In this document: piece after piece, positions 46,701-59,207 of the stretch
Position numbering within the stretch: position 1 is the first letter of the stretch
Layout: every line of letters starts with the position of its first letter
Source of the DNA: Escallonia rubra
Lineage: Eukaryota; Streptophyta; Magnoliopsida; Escalloniales; Escalloniaceae
Direction of reading: 5' to 3'
Length of the DNA: 64,000 nucleotides
Assembly (NCBI GenBank): GCA_033065855.1
Contig: JAVXUO010002337.1
Span: forward strand, 1 to 64,000
Position numbers and translations under genes: made by a program
Notes under the pieces: generated by a model
Database searches by the model: none
The model's input: the letters and a program-made list of their open reading frames with translations, nothing else
Told to the model about the DNA's origin: nothing

Positions 46701-49700
46701 ATCCCGCTCAGCACCTATACCACCATTTATATTCAAACTACAAATGCTCCCCTCAGAAACTTATTCATTAGAAATTAAATTGAAACTATCTTCCCAAAAA
46801 ACAACTGATGCAACATAGAGACAGGAAATGCAGGATTAAAATACCAAAATATTTCACTCGCAACATGGTAATATAGAGCTTGTCAAGACTATAACTTCTC
46901 TAAGGCTTTTTTATTTTGATGTCCACAAATTTAAGTGTTTTTTGTCCTTAAAAAATTCACAATTGGGACTGTTTTAGAGGGCCAATGAACGAACTTCAAA
47001 AAAGCCCTTTGTGCAACAATTACAAAAAAAGGGGCTTTCTACATGCAACTCGCTGCAGGTTTGATGGTCCAAAGAAAAACTTCAACGCTATAGTCATGCA
47101 CTCTTGGCTACCAAGGATTACTTGCCACCAAGTTCTCTTGATCTCAGAGCTATAGTCCTTACATATGTATAGCACATATATATAGGTCATTAAGGAATAC
47201 GAATAAGAATTCTATTAGTTTCTCTGTCTGTGGTATGTGATACTGAAGAAGGGAGCGGGACTAATAGGCAGCTCACTCCTAATTCCTTCGTCTTCGACCT
47301 TTACTTTCTGCATTCCACACTCAAGATCCATCCTATGTGAATAGAAGACTAAATGGGGACTAATGAAGGGATCAGATAGATGCCCTTGCTTGAAAGTGAA
47401 CATGCATATGACGCTTTACCCCTCGTCTTCTCCAGCATTGCATCCATAGTTTCAATCTCCTCAACAGCCTTACGGGCCTTCAGAGGCTGTCCCGTCAGAG
47501 CATTATCCTTCACAGGAGATAGAACAGCACTGCTTCCTGAAATATTTTTGAAGAGAATAACTTATTCAACCCAAAAGATGATTACGAAATGACAGCACAA
47601 GTATAGATAATGCAGAACATAGGTACACGCTCAATGATCTACTCCTAACGTTAATGGACTAGTTATAAAACCCGATATAGCTTTACCATCCATAATATCT
47701 CAAATAATATTTCTTGTAACCGAAACTTTGAAACTAACATTGGCATTTCTTCCGAGAGAAAGGAAAAAGCCTGAATCAAAAGTACATATTGCTCATTGGC
47801 AAATTGCAACTTACATCTTGTCAAAACTTTTAATCTCTAAGGCAATCTCCTAGTTTAAATGTTCTTAACTTCATGGGGTGCTTCCCAATTCACTGATTTG
47901 GGCAGTAGTGGGCTGCCATGAATGGACTTTGAAATGGGGCTTGCGTCGCAGCAGATTCAAGGGATTTAGTAGGTATAAAGAAGCACTTCTTTAAACCCTT
48001 CGCTACAAAAGGATTAATCGCCTTAATCTCAAAGCTATACTCCTCCTGTGTATAGCATAATTTTAAGCTCATACGGAGTTGTTAAGAAGGATTTTTTTTT
48101 CCAAGTTCTCCGTTTGTGGTGCGTGATAGTGAATGAGGGAGTGAGGCAGCACCTTCTTCATCTTTCCTACTTTCCATTTTGGCATTTTAACACTCGAGAT
48201 CCAATCTGCAAACTATTTCATCTTCAAAGATGTGGTACTTTGTCAAGCTTGTTGCTTCCTTCAACTATGTTTTAGCCCAAAACCAAACGCTGTTTACAAA
48301 TTGTTCTTCCCGGGTACATTTTAAATGGCCGAAATTGCAGCAGGCACCTTCTGTTGCATCAACTTATCAAAGCCCGTGTTGCATCAACTCTAAGCTTAGT
48401 CTGAACCTCTTGACTCCATCTGAAACTAAACCTTTGAGACTCTCAGAATCTTTTGTGCTGGTTTTTCTACAGACGAACTCTAGTGCAAGTGTTGAGACAG
48501 GCATGAACTGTCAGTAATTTCTACTAGAATTCCACAACCAGGCAATGGGACAGCTACTCACATGGTATGCATACAGAACGTGAATATACTGATACAGGTT
48601 GATGTAAAGAGTCAACATATGTAGAAATTGAGTTGAACTAAAATGACTTTCTTGATATGTTCTACATCATTTGTCAAAGTATATGTCAGGTCAGATAATG
48701 TTTTATCACATCCCTTAGTGTGTTCCATATGGGTGTGAAAAAAGTAAAGAATTAATTTTCCTAGTTAAGAAAATCTTAAGAATTTATAAGGTTCCCGTCC
48801 AAATATCTAATCCCTTGTTTATAGTTGGGCTGGAAGCTGGAAGAGAAGCATCTCTGTCATGCTGTTGGCAATAAATCCTGTCCAACACGAATATATTACA
48901 AGATTGTAGCTTCAGAACACGAATGCTGTAAGTTTCTAAAAACTGATGGCAAATTCAAATGTGCACAAAATTTTGAACTAATACCGAAAGTAATTCTCAA
49001 GGAATCATATGCGGTAGACATTACCCGATACCTTACATTAACTTGAAAAAAGAATCAGAAAATCAAAGCAAGTTCTATTTGATAATCAAACTGGACAAAT
49101 GCTAACACATTCATCTTGTTTCTCTAACAGAGTAATGTGTTGACGTTATATACAACAATAAGAAGAGATTTATCACCTTTTAGTTGCCTAAACTTCAATG
49201 TGGTCTGCGTATTGCCAAAGTTGGAAAGATCCAAATAACTTGAAGGCCTTTTTGTAGGATTAGCTTTGACTTTTTCCGTGCAGAAGTTTGGACCAATAGC
49301 TTTGGGCTTAATGGGAGTTCTAGCATATGGAGAAGCTAGTGTTTCTGTTGACCTCGGGCTTAAGTGCAAATTAGTCCTTGAAGGAGACTCAGATTTCTTG
49401 GATCCAGAAGACAGCTTAATGGCTTCTTGAGCAGTAATGTATTTCACTTTCCCCTTTTCACCCTTTTTTTCCGAGAAGCAAACCTGCAATAAATCTTTTC
49501 GAAGGTAACTTCTTTCACATTCTTCACAAAGCAAATCCTTGTCATCCGTTCGAGTGCAATAACTGAAAATGAGAGGAAGAACAGCAAATCTCAGATAAAT
49601 CCTTTTGCAATTGAACTTGATAGAACTTTCTTAAGAATAAGGACAGGATACACATTAACAATGATGAGAGGATTAAACATTTCAATGCATGAGGATCTTG

Positions 49701-52700
49701 TAGAAAATACACAATCACATAACCTTTATGCATCAAACTCGCCACATATAGAGCGGGCATGCATTTTATTCACAAGACATAGAGATTAATATGGTTAAGG
49801 TCCTTAAAGAGAGTTGAAAAATTAAGAGGTCGAACAAATCAAGGAGTTCGTTTGATTCCGTGTGTTGGGGGAGACTTAAAAGTGGGAGGCCAGGTATATA
49901 AGAAAGTAGAAACCATCTTGAACAATCCAAAACCTAATGTGAGTTAACTTGAAACGAAGTGCACTTTTAGTTTTCGATTTTCTCTTTGATAGGCCGTTGC
50001 AGTCTAACAGTGTGTAATATGTGTAGGCACAAGAAACTCAAATCGGGAGGAGTTGTTTACATTTAAAGGCAGAATCTTGGAGGTCCAAAGGCCTTGATTC
50101 AAAAGAGATTCATTGCAAATGCCAATTTCGGTTGATTCTGTTGATTTTTTGCAGTATTGGGTTTTCATTTCAGCTAGCTTAGTTGATACAGACAAATCCC
50201 TCTATTCCACTCTTTAATAGCTTATTATCTGCTGTAGCTTCCCATATAAATTGATGTCTGATGTACTAGCTGTGTTCGAGACAATAGAAAGTAATAGGAA
50301 ATTTTGCAGCTTTATGCAATTTGAGATTGTTGACACCTCATCTTGGGATCGTTTTGCACGTATAATCACTTCATCATCATTGTTATATTTTGGCAATGCT
50401 TAAATCGTGTTCTAGTATGTTGCCACGGGTTCGAGATCATGTCTCAGATTTCTATACTTGATAGTCGTCAATTTTGAGTTCACTCACACCACAGTTTACC
50501 TTTGTTACTCACCGTGAAAGAGTATTTATGTGCTTCACATCTGTTATGAAGGGCTTTAAGTCAGCTTTCCATCAACATTTCATGAGCCTAATCACTCAAG
50601 TATGGATTCAGATTATCAGGATTACCGAACTTGCAGTGAATCTGACTCATCCTTAGTACCTCCCGATTATCTCGAGCTATACTTAATATTCCTTGGTGAT
50701 TCAAAAACGCGTGAAAAAATAGAGTCCCATAGCCGCTTTCCCATGAGATAAAATAGGCCAAAAGGACTTCAAATGAGAGAGAACCAAGCTAGAAAGCACC
50801 GACACCTCATATAGGTCGAGGTATGGTGTCCGATACCTACCGACACCTCCGGACACGTGTCCAACACCTCTCAGCGGTGTCCCAATTTATTGATTTATTT
50901 TTTAATTACTAGACACCGTGTTGGACACCTCTTGAAGAAGTGTCCACACGTATAAGGCCAAAATTTGATATTTCGGGGACTTTTTTAGAAATGAACTCTG
51001 AGGCCCAACTAATCCAATCGACTCGAAGAAAAGGTACCCTTCTTCTTTCTCTCTTATTCTCTCTCTTTTCCTTTGTTTTTTAACGAAAATACCCAAGCTA
51101 ACCAGTTCATAGGAAGATACGTCAGCATAGCCGACCTCATTTACAGACCCATCTAGCTATATATGACATCTTCTTGATCCTTTTGTCACATGTTCTTCTC
51201 TCTTGTTACTGTTGAGACTCTAATCTTGTTATTGTTGAGACATTCGTGCTACTATCTTTCTTTCTCATCCGTTTTGAACGAAATTCAGCTATTCAAATTG
51301 ATCTTTATTCTTATTATGTACATATTTAATGCATAAATAAATGTGTATATATTATATAAATATAAATATATACAGAAATAGAATAAAAATATATTAAAAA
51401 ATTCAGCGGTGTCCTGTAGTGTCCAAAATCTAGTTTTTTGAAAATTGCGGTGTCCCGATCGGTGTCGAACGCGGTGTCCGTGCTACCTAGGAGCCAAGCC
51501 TTCAGAGTTCAATCATCTATAAAGCGCTACAGATGCACTCACGAGGCTTCCGCGAGTCCCAGCCGGTAATGACCAGTATGCCGCTAGTATTGCTTCCCTG
51601 AACACAAAAAAGTCCTAAAACCTAGGGTTTGGAGGTTAAAAGGGTTTTTAGGACTTTTTACACCCAAAGTTGGGTTTCTTAATCCTTAAGCACTTCAAGG
51701 GTATGATCTAAGGTCCTAGACCTCATTCGAAGGGTTAGAACTTCATCAAAAACCACCTTGATACGACGTCAAAATTGTCTGTGACTAAAAGACACTAATC
51801 CACCATGATAAACTCTAATCACCCAACCACCTCCGATCAATTCCACATCCATAGACTTTAAGTTAATCTTGTGGATGATCCATTATTCAAGTAATCAAGA
51901 TCCATATACTTGGTAACAAATATTCATCGCTTAAGGTAGATAACAAGAGCTAGCGTGTTTTATATATTGTTGCTAATTAACTAGGCTAAGTGACATGCTC
52001 TAGCTTTGACCTTTGTCAATGTATCATACAAATTAGATATGACAAAATTAGATGTGATATACTTCTCTCGCCATGACGATTGATTAATTATACGTGTTCA
52101 AATCGCCTTCCTTGTGGTTTTGATACTTGTTCGTGATTTGGTAACTGCATTACGGATTTTCCTAAACTTACTCTTCGAAAAGCCTATTTGATCAGAAGTC
52201 TCTCTTTCACAATTCAGCTCTCTTTGGATGGATCACATCTTATGTTAAAACCCCAAGAATTCCTTGATATCAAGTCCGAGTACAAAACTCAAAGCACCAC
52301 CCATTTGGAGTCTTATCGAACTACATTGGTTCTACTACCGATAATCCATCTTTTATATAAATACAGTATTTATATAAAAGATGGATTATCGGTAGTAGAA
52401 CCAATGTAGTTCGATAAGACTATTAGGCTACTACCACATGTCATATGGACTCGGCACTTTTGAGCCATGAACAAGTGGCAACATGACATGCGACATGTCG
52501 CAGATATTGCTACTAAATCAAAACTTAGTGATGAGCCGTGTCAATGACAATCTTATAGGAGAGCATCTAAAACATTTCACATAATCCTCAAAATCTCAAA
52601 TGCTTAACTTCAAAATAGTCCTAATTCAATAGTTAATAAGCTAGACTAATAGTTCATTTGCAGAGAATCTATAAGCTATTTATTCTCAATTGCAAATGTA

Positions 52701-55700
52701 AAATGCAATCCACACCTTTACTGAAACTCACCCTTCGTGCTAGTATTAGCATGAAAGGTGAAAGAAAAGAAGACCGAAGGGGTAAGCACGTATTGTCTAC
52801 TAAGGAATTTACCCATATATGGAGGGACAAATGTACTAATACACAATACGAGCTATTAACAACAGACATTTAATAGAAAGTCAAACTGAGATGATATGCA
52901 GTCCAAAAGCACAAATTTCTGCACCGACACCATTATTCAAAAGAAATTTTGACCGATAGACAATAGGATCTTGATAAAAACCCAGACTGAATAATTATAG
53001 ACGATTCCCTAAGGAATTCATAATGTCCAAGTTCGTATAAGCCGGATGAAAAAAAAAAAAAATCTAAAGCAAATCGAAGTGGCTAACTTGCAGTGACAGA
53101 AACAGCAATTTCCACTGCACATAGTTTCACACGATGGCAATTTTGAAGAGGAAATAGAAGGAATCTCCGAAAATTCAAAACTAAAAAAGTTTAGGATCAT
53201 TTGCACATAAAACCCTATAGTTTGAGGGTTTGTGCGCATTTCAGCTTGCTCTTTCAATTTTGGCACAATTCACCTCACTATTCATTAATTTGTGTTCAAT
53301 TTACCAATTAAACGGCTGAAATCCAATTTATTGGATGGCCGTCAAATTTTTAAGGGTAAAAAAGTCAATTCAACCCCCAAACCACATTGGCAGCCACATC
53401 AACCTTAATCACCCACTTCAACCTCTTGTCCAACCCGATCCCAACCTTCCTTAGCCCCAAAGGTAGCTTTAGCTTTGCCAATGTCGGCATCGCCTCATCC
53501 GTCCCTTTCTCGCTTTCTTCGCCTTCTTCTCCTTCGACATCTCTCGCCTCAACTAATTATGCCTCCTAATCGCACTACCGCCATTGATGCCCTATTGCCA
53601 CCGTTGAGGCCCCAGAGAAGGCGGTCTTTTTCTGTAATGATATCTCCGAGCTATCCCTCGTCGGCGCGCAGAAGCTCTCGAGTACCTAGAGGACAAGTTG
53701 AACATCACCATCACCGCTAGACCTGGCAAACGGGTAAACCGCCCGGGTACGGATAGAATCGGTTCAGGTAAATTTTAGCCGGTGTTTCTCGGGTAAATAT
53801 TTTTGGAATCCTTACCCTACCCTGACGGGGCGGTTAATACCCGCAGGTAAATAATTAATTTTTTGAATTTTTTTATTAATAAACATTTGGCCTATTTATT
53901 TTAAAGTCTGTTTTTTCCTTCTATTTTATTATTACAACTTTATGATTTCATTCCACTTGATCATTAATCTCAAATCAATTCTCAAATCCAACCCCATCAT
54001 CTCAACTCTCCAAACACAAATATTCAATAGGAACAAGCATATCTAAATTTTTTTTATCTCACAACACAATAAAACACAAGTAAATCTGAAAGAAATCAAC
54101 ACTACAATTTACTTGTATACATACAAAGATTTTTAAAACAAATAAAACTAGCAAATCTGGCGATGGCAACGGAGATGGTGGCCACGGAGCAGTGGTGGAT
54201 CTGATCAACGACATTGAAGGCGAATCTGGTGGCGGAGCGAAAGAGGGACGATGGACGCCGTCGCTTGATGTGCAGTAGTTGGCCGTCGACTTGATGTGGT
54301 GTCGCTACCGTCGATGGATCTGACAGGCGAGAGCTACGTCGCGAGGTAGATCGATCTTAGGAGGGAGGGGGAGGAGGGGGACGACGGCGGAGGCACGGAT
54401 CTGCGGTGGAAGTGGCCGGCGGTAGTACATCTACGGAGGAAATGGCTGATCTGCGGAGGTGCACCGACGGTGGTAGTAGATCTGCGGAGGTGCGATTGTG
54501 GTCTAAGGCGAAAGAGACGGCGGCGGCGGAGGCACGGATCTGCGACGGACGGTGGAGAGAGACGGCGGCGGAGGCGCGAATCTGCGATCTTGTGGATGAT
54601 GACTGGTGATCGTCGTGGGGTGTGGTCTGAGAGAGAGCAAGAGAAAGATGGAAAAAAAGAAGTGGCGGCTGGAGAGAAAAAGAGTGAAGTGAGAATGAAA
54701 CATTGAAACCCTAAATCCATTTATATAACTGAAAATACGGGTAAATCCGGATTACCTGTACCCGATCCGAACCGACCCGAAAATTACGGATCGGTTCGGG
54801 TACGGGTCTAATTTCTACGTGTCTTCTATATATGTACTCGTACCCTGCTTTTTTTAGCAGGTACGGGTAATATTTTGCCAGGTCTAATCACCGCCTTTGG
54901 CGCCGCTACCATTGCTGCTCCAGACATTGCTGTGGAGGTGCCTGCCATCGTCAGGGAGAAGACGGAGTTTGACGTAGTCTTCGAATGTTAGGTTTGGACG
55001 GTGCTAGCGCCGTTGGGGGTTTGGAGAGGGCTGGTGGGGGGAAATGTTGGACGACTCTGTGATGGTGGGGGGTTGGAACGACTCTGTGATGGAGGTGAGT
55101 TAGACGGTGCTGCAGTGGTGGGGTTTGGACATCACTGTAGTGGTTGGGTTTAGACGGTGGTAGCGCCGTTGGAGGTTTGGAGGCACTGCGGTAGGTGGGT
55201 TTGGACTGCACTGGTGGGGCTGACATGTGTCTGTACCATCACCTTGGCCCTTTCTGTAGAGCTTTGGATTTTGCTGGTTAAAGAATTTGTGTTGGGCAGT
55301 GGTGATGTGGTTTGCACAGGTGGATGGTTTTGATTAGGCCAACATTTGGTGAGGTGGACATGTGATTGCCAAGGTGGATTGGATGATTGAAGTCACGAAT
55401 TTGCCCCTCAGAAATTGACGGGTATCCAAAAAATTGGCTTCAACCCGTCAATTGGTAAATTGAGCACAAATTAACAAACAGTGAGGTAAATTGCGCCAAA
55501 ATTGAAATAGTAAGGTGAAATGCGCACAAACCTTCAAACTATAGGGTTTTCGTGCAAATGATCCAAAAAAGTTTAATAACAGTGCTTAAGGTTTTTGAGA
55601 AAGACAAGAACACTAAAAATTGTTTAGTAATAAAGATTCTATAGCAAATCAAAGGGGCTCCCAGAAACAGCAAAGTTTGGGATTTCTATGGGGAATTACA

Positions 55701-58700
55701 TTAAAGTCCTTTTTCAAAATGAAAGAACAAGATCTTAATGGAACTTAGAACTAAGGACTTGAAGCGAACATTACAAGATTTTCAGAAAGTGCAAGAATAC
55801 GTGAAAAGGATGGAGTAATGCAAGAAATATTGACAAAATTAACCCCCCCCACCCCCCCAAAAAAAAGCAAGAATAACATCACACTTTAACAATTTCAATT
55901 GTATGAAAAGTTAATCAACAAATGAGAAACCTTGTTTCATCAACATGTTCAAAGGCAAATTTTAGAAATTTAAGAGTATAGATAAATCCCTCACCTTAAG
56001 GTAACAAATTTAGCGTCAAAGAATGCCCTCATTGACGAGCATAGTTCATACCAAGGGTTATAAATCAAAACCCTAAATAAATAAAGCAAAAATAGTACTC
56101 AAATCAAATCAAAGCTCATTGGGTCATGTATGTGCCAAGGGGGTGCCCAAGCACCCAAGAAGAGGTGTTGAGACACGTTTGGGTCGGGGATGCCAAGAAG
56201 GGCACAACTGTGGCAAAGGAGGTCCAGGGCAAGAAGAGACGGGGAGACTCCCACGTTCATTGGCCTCGAAGGACCCTTACAGGGAAGGCCTGCAGCTAAC
56301 CCACCCTCCCCTTTCTCCCCCCTCACCCCAACACACCATAGCGGGAATCCCCGTGGTTGACCCCCAGAAGAGGAAGACCCGCAGTCGACCCCTAAGGAGA
56401 AGGCATGCTGCCAACACCCCAAGGAGGGAAGGCAAGTGGACGACCCCCGTGGCCTTTTGTACCTTAAGAAATATCTTTTGGTAAATTCGGCAGCAAGTGA
56501 CAAAGTGGGTACAGTAATGAGTTGACTGGATTAGTAGCGTTGAAGTTTGACTGATGAATATATTTGCTGACATGTCTCAAAAAGTGGGACCCAAAAGCAA
56601 TTAAATGCACGTAACCAAGATGGGCTAGCAACAAAGCTAGCTAATATATGCACATTCAACTTCACATTGTGGGAATATAGGGCAAGCACGGACAAGAAAT
56701 AGAGACTTACAGATGCGCACGAATACGGCAACGAGAGCAAGTCTTAATGCATTCCACAACCCCAGTATCGCCACACGTTTCACATAATTTAGCCTGCAAA
56801 GAGTGAAAGAAGACATAATAAAACTCTTAACGAGTTTCATCTTCATTGCGTTTTGCTCCTCTGCTACTTATCACCAAAATATATACTGCTCATTTGCTGA
56901 ATAGAGGTAAATATTTCTTTGTCAAAATCCACCATCAAGCGCACATGTATCCATCTTCACATAGGCACACAAATAGATTTCCCTAGGAGGTAGTTTAAGA
57001 CTCTCTAATCCAATGAACTCAGAGGATGATTGCAAAAAATACGAAGTCAATTCCTCAAGAGAAGTAGGGAACAACATACTGACAAGGAAACTGCATACTC
57101 TAGGAGCTTGAGTCGCAGAAGAAAAAAATATGACAAAATATGCAAAGGTGGCATAATCACAGGAAGTAAAAGTAAAATACTTTCTTTGTGACAGTTCACA
57201 CCAGACAACAGAGGTTCGCTACAATCACAGTACAGAGCATTTGAAGAACCATACAGAGCACTAGTATATTGGTCCATGAAATAGTTATTGAAGCAACTTC
57301 ACTTTAGTGGTTGGTAAACCCACTTATAACTGAACTAATTCAAATATCAGGTTAATTTTCAAGCACAAAGTAAATGAAGCTATGATCAGCACTCAAGGTA
57401 ATGATATGAGAAACACCTAAGATGCAAGATAAGAATGATGACAGCATCACAGTCGGAAGAAAGTCAACCAATTTTTCTACTACATCAATAATTACACCAC
57501 TAAAGAGACATTTATCACAAGGAAACAAATCCAACCAAATAGAATGCAACTATGTCAACTACCCTTGAATTAGAAGGGACTAAGGGAAGATACAGCAAAA
57601 GATAAAAATTGAAGCATCACAAGCTAATCCATTCTCAAGATAGACAAACAATGAAGAAACCACAAAAACGATTTTTCTTCAGATTTATCAATTGCACCAC
57701 CAACATTGTACTCCAGGAAAGCAGAAATGACCCAGTGAAATGCAAACAGATACTACAGAAGAAAAGGCAAAGAATATAAGAAAACGAGGGCTAGTTTGGT
57801 AACATCTCTGCTTTCGACTTATCAGTGTTTATGTTAATAAGTAAACTAAATGCATAACCACAATTATATGCAAATACCATTAACCAGGGTGCTATGTCAT
57901 TTGGGTTCAAAACTTCTAGAAAGAAGAATGTCATACAGGGTTGAGAAAGAAAACGCAATGATGAAGGGAACAGTCTAAATGGAGACAAAAACTTAAATCA
58001 CATTAAAGCTAAACCCACAATACAGAAAAAGCAAGTTTCTTCAACTTGCCCCGTATTTAAGAAAGTGAAATGGTTGATAAGATGTCTGATGGATTGAAGG
58101 GAAAAAAAGGCACTGATGACTTCACAAGAAGATGAACAGCATAAGCCTGCTGTACTTCACCTGAAAAACTTCTAGCTATCGAAATGAAGATGGGCATGGA
58201 GAGGTTAAAAAAATTTAATAAGAAGAACAAAAGCACAGACCGAGGAGTTCAGTTGTACCTCAATTTTCTTTTTTACCTTAAAAAAAGTAATCAACTATAC
58301 AAGCTTGATGTTGGCCCACGAATCTCAAGGAAGTTTTACTAACAAGAAAATAAAGTAAAATCGCTTTAATTTCTACACTTTCTACACTTCACTGGTTTTT
58401 TGGTTAAATATTAGTGAAAGGGCGAATGAAACAAGTCAGGACAACCGAACTCCCTGTCGAACCGAACTCACAAAAATTTGCAACAAAGAATAGTTAATTT
58501 AAAATGTTAATATTTTAAGGACAAATGGGGGTATGAAAAACAAATAATACTAGACATCTAAATTAGCAAATCTAACTTTATCTGCATTGTAATTTTTCGT
58601 CTTCTGCATTTCTGCAAACGAAATGCATATTTTGCCAGCCCTTTCAATAAAAAAAAGGTGACAAGCAGCAAAAAAGCAAACGAAACTGTTGGCAATAGCG

Positions 58701-59207
58701 CTTAAGGTTAGGAGAAAAACAAAAAGGAAAACCATGATGACGAAACCCTATCTAGTGAGACAAAACCCATTTCACATTTTACAGAACACCAGAATTTGCA
58801 AATCTTATGGGTAATCAGTGTTACACTTGCAACATAATTGGTAAACAAACAAAACCCAATTGATAAGTAGTCTACCAGTATCAAACAAAAAGAAAAGAAA
58901 AGGAAAAACAATGAAGCCAAAGCCCCAAGGCAAGAAACAAAACCCATTTCACAAAATTATCTTTTACAGAACTATACATTTACAAATTTTACCCCAACAA
59001 AGCTAACGCAAGATTTAAAAAGCAAGAAAGCAGAAAAGCGTGTAAAACTTGAAGACAAACAGCAGGAGTTTTAAGTTTCAAGGCACATACATTGCCATGG
59101 AAATGGCCAAGTGGGGAGTCAAGTTGGGGTTTGTTTAGGATTTTACCATGTGGGTCTTCGCCGAACTGGGTCTTTGTCGGAGCTTTTCCTCGAAGAAAGT
59201 GTGTCAA
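43766..59207 (-). CDS. PHD-finger protein of the AIPP2/PAIPP2 type, nine exons
   Basis: Minus-strand exons: 59091-59207, 56711-56793, 49177-49562, 47390-47536, 46422-46601, 45619-45688, 44873-45106, 44671-44792 and 43766-44103. All junctions keep phase and sum to 1677 nt (559 codons with stop). Residues 43-82 form a complete C4HC3 PHD finger (C43, C46, C58, C61, H66, C69, C79, C82). A variable middle follows. The C-terminal part (HAFWKGGFKL, FQAHPPTSVRLRIYEF, IGLYFFPSNSER, YINGVELLVFTSR, WNGNYFFWGLFRR) is the domain shared by Arabidopsis AIPP2/PAIPP2-like PHD proteins. In Arabidopsis these act in a BAH-PHD-CPL2 complex linking histone marks to Pol II phosphatase and repression, so a nuclear chromatin role is inferred. 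Exon 1 has no in-frame ATG after its upstream stop, so the start is unresolved. Introns 4 and 5 use GC donors. The 7.1-kb second intron holds several transposons. Confidence 0.8.
45915..48300 (-). repeat. Tandem segmental duplication including an exon of the PHD gene
   Basis: Exon 4 (47390-47536) and exon 5 (46422-46601) are paralogous: SSAVLSPVKDNALTGQPLKA against SNGVLDPVKDHAVMRQPMTA. Intron sequence on both sides is also alike, for example TCTCAAAGCTATACTCC near 48028 and TCTCAGAGCTATAGTCC near 47141. The unit is about 0.95 kb. Both exons end at a GCAAGG donor and have lengths divisible by three. A third, more decayed copy seems to lie at 45915-46150, with another CAGGCAAGGG and an EIESSNADLEET-like reading. 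Confidence 0.75.
50790..51491. mobile_element. Candidate hAT-type MITE in intron 2 of the PHD gene
   Basis: The ends resemble TAGAAAGCACCGACACC and the complement of CCTAGGTAGCACGGACACC. The flanks AACCAAGC (50782-50789) and AGCCAAGC (51492-51499) match at seven of eight positions. The subterminal regions carry many GGTGTCC and GACACC motifs in both orientations. The exact right border is uncertain by two bases. Confidence 0.6.
52309..52421. repeat. Perfect 55-bp inverted repeat with a 3-nt loop
   Basis: The arms 52309-52363 and 52367-52421 are exactly complementary, with CAG between them. The arms contain GGTTCTACTACCGATAATCC and TTTTATATAAATA. It lies inside intron 2 of the PHD gene, so the pre-mRNA would contain a 113-nt hairpin. 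No target duplication or known MITE end is visible. Confidence 0.9.
53387..54990 (+). pseudogene. Captured chloroplast ribosomal protein L12 (bL12c) fragment
   Basis: The translated order matches plant plastid bL12: a serine-rich transit-peptide-like start (AATSTLITHFNLLSNPIPTF), then ATVEAPEKAVFFCNDISELS, GAQKLSEYLEDKLNITITA, and after the hAT element FGAATIAAPDIAVEVPAIV and EKTEFDVVFE. These correspond to the N-terminal dimerisation region, the hinge and the first strand of the C-terminal domain; the rest of that domain is missing. bL12 forms the ribosomal stalk that recruits translation factors. The copy is dead. The first codon is TTG, there are two stops near 53567-53590, and a frameshift lies before EYLEDKLN. 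The hAT then split it. Family assignment rests on the EAPEK, QKL.EYL.DKL and EKTEFDVV motifs read by eye. Confidence 0.8.
53718..54886. mobile_element. hAT element inside the captured RPL12 fragment
   Basis: The ends are TAGACCTGGCAAACGGGTAA and the complement of TAGACCTGGCAAAATATTAC, flanked by the exact 8-bp duplication ATCACCGC (53710-53717 and 54887-54894). Subterminal regions are rich in GGGTACGGGT and CGGTTCGG motifs. No transposase is present; the GC-rich interior (54160-54610) has only compositional reading frames. Confidence 0.9.
58720..59000. repeat. Diverged tandem duplication in intron 1 of the PHD gene
   Basis: Two copies, offset by about 181 bp, share ACAAAACCCATTTCAC, TTTTACAGAAC and a TTTGCAAAT/TTTACAAAT end (about 58755-58815 and 58936-58995). 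They lie just downstream of exon 1 on the minus strand. Confidence 0.5.

Larger units (their letters stand above)
53194..55564. mobile_element. Pack-MULE in intron 2, carrying an RPL12 fragment
   Basis: The terminal inverted repeats are about 185 bp and roughly 80% alike, opening GGATCATTTGCAC. They are flanked by an exact 11-bp duplication AAAAAAGTTTA (53183-53193 and 55565-55575); the A-rich context may lengthen an original 9 bp. Long TIRs and this duplication size fit Mutator-like elements. There is no transposase. The interior holds a captured piece of the gene for chloroplast ribosomal protein L12, itself interrupted by a hAT element (53718-54886). A degenerate GGTTTGGACGGTG-type repeat follows at 54990-55210. 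Confidence 0.85.

Noticed and set aside
48380-48475. Possible extra exon of the PHD gene
   Set aside because: An AG and an open stretch are present, but the phase does not fit the neighbouring exons and no convincing donor follows.
54334-54720. 128-codon serine/arginine-rich minus-strand frame
   Set aside because: It lies in the GC-rich interior of a hAT element and overlaps frames on the other strand of similar length; it looks compositional.
56099-56573. GC-rich island with 98-134-codon frames in intron 2 of the PHD gene
   Set aside because: The frames lie on both strands, have no recognised domain and do not join in phase with neighbouring exons; probably a repeat patch.
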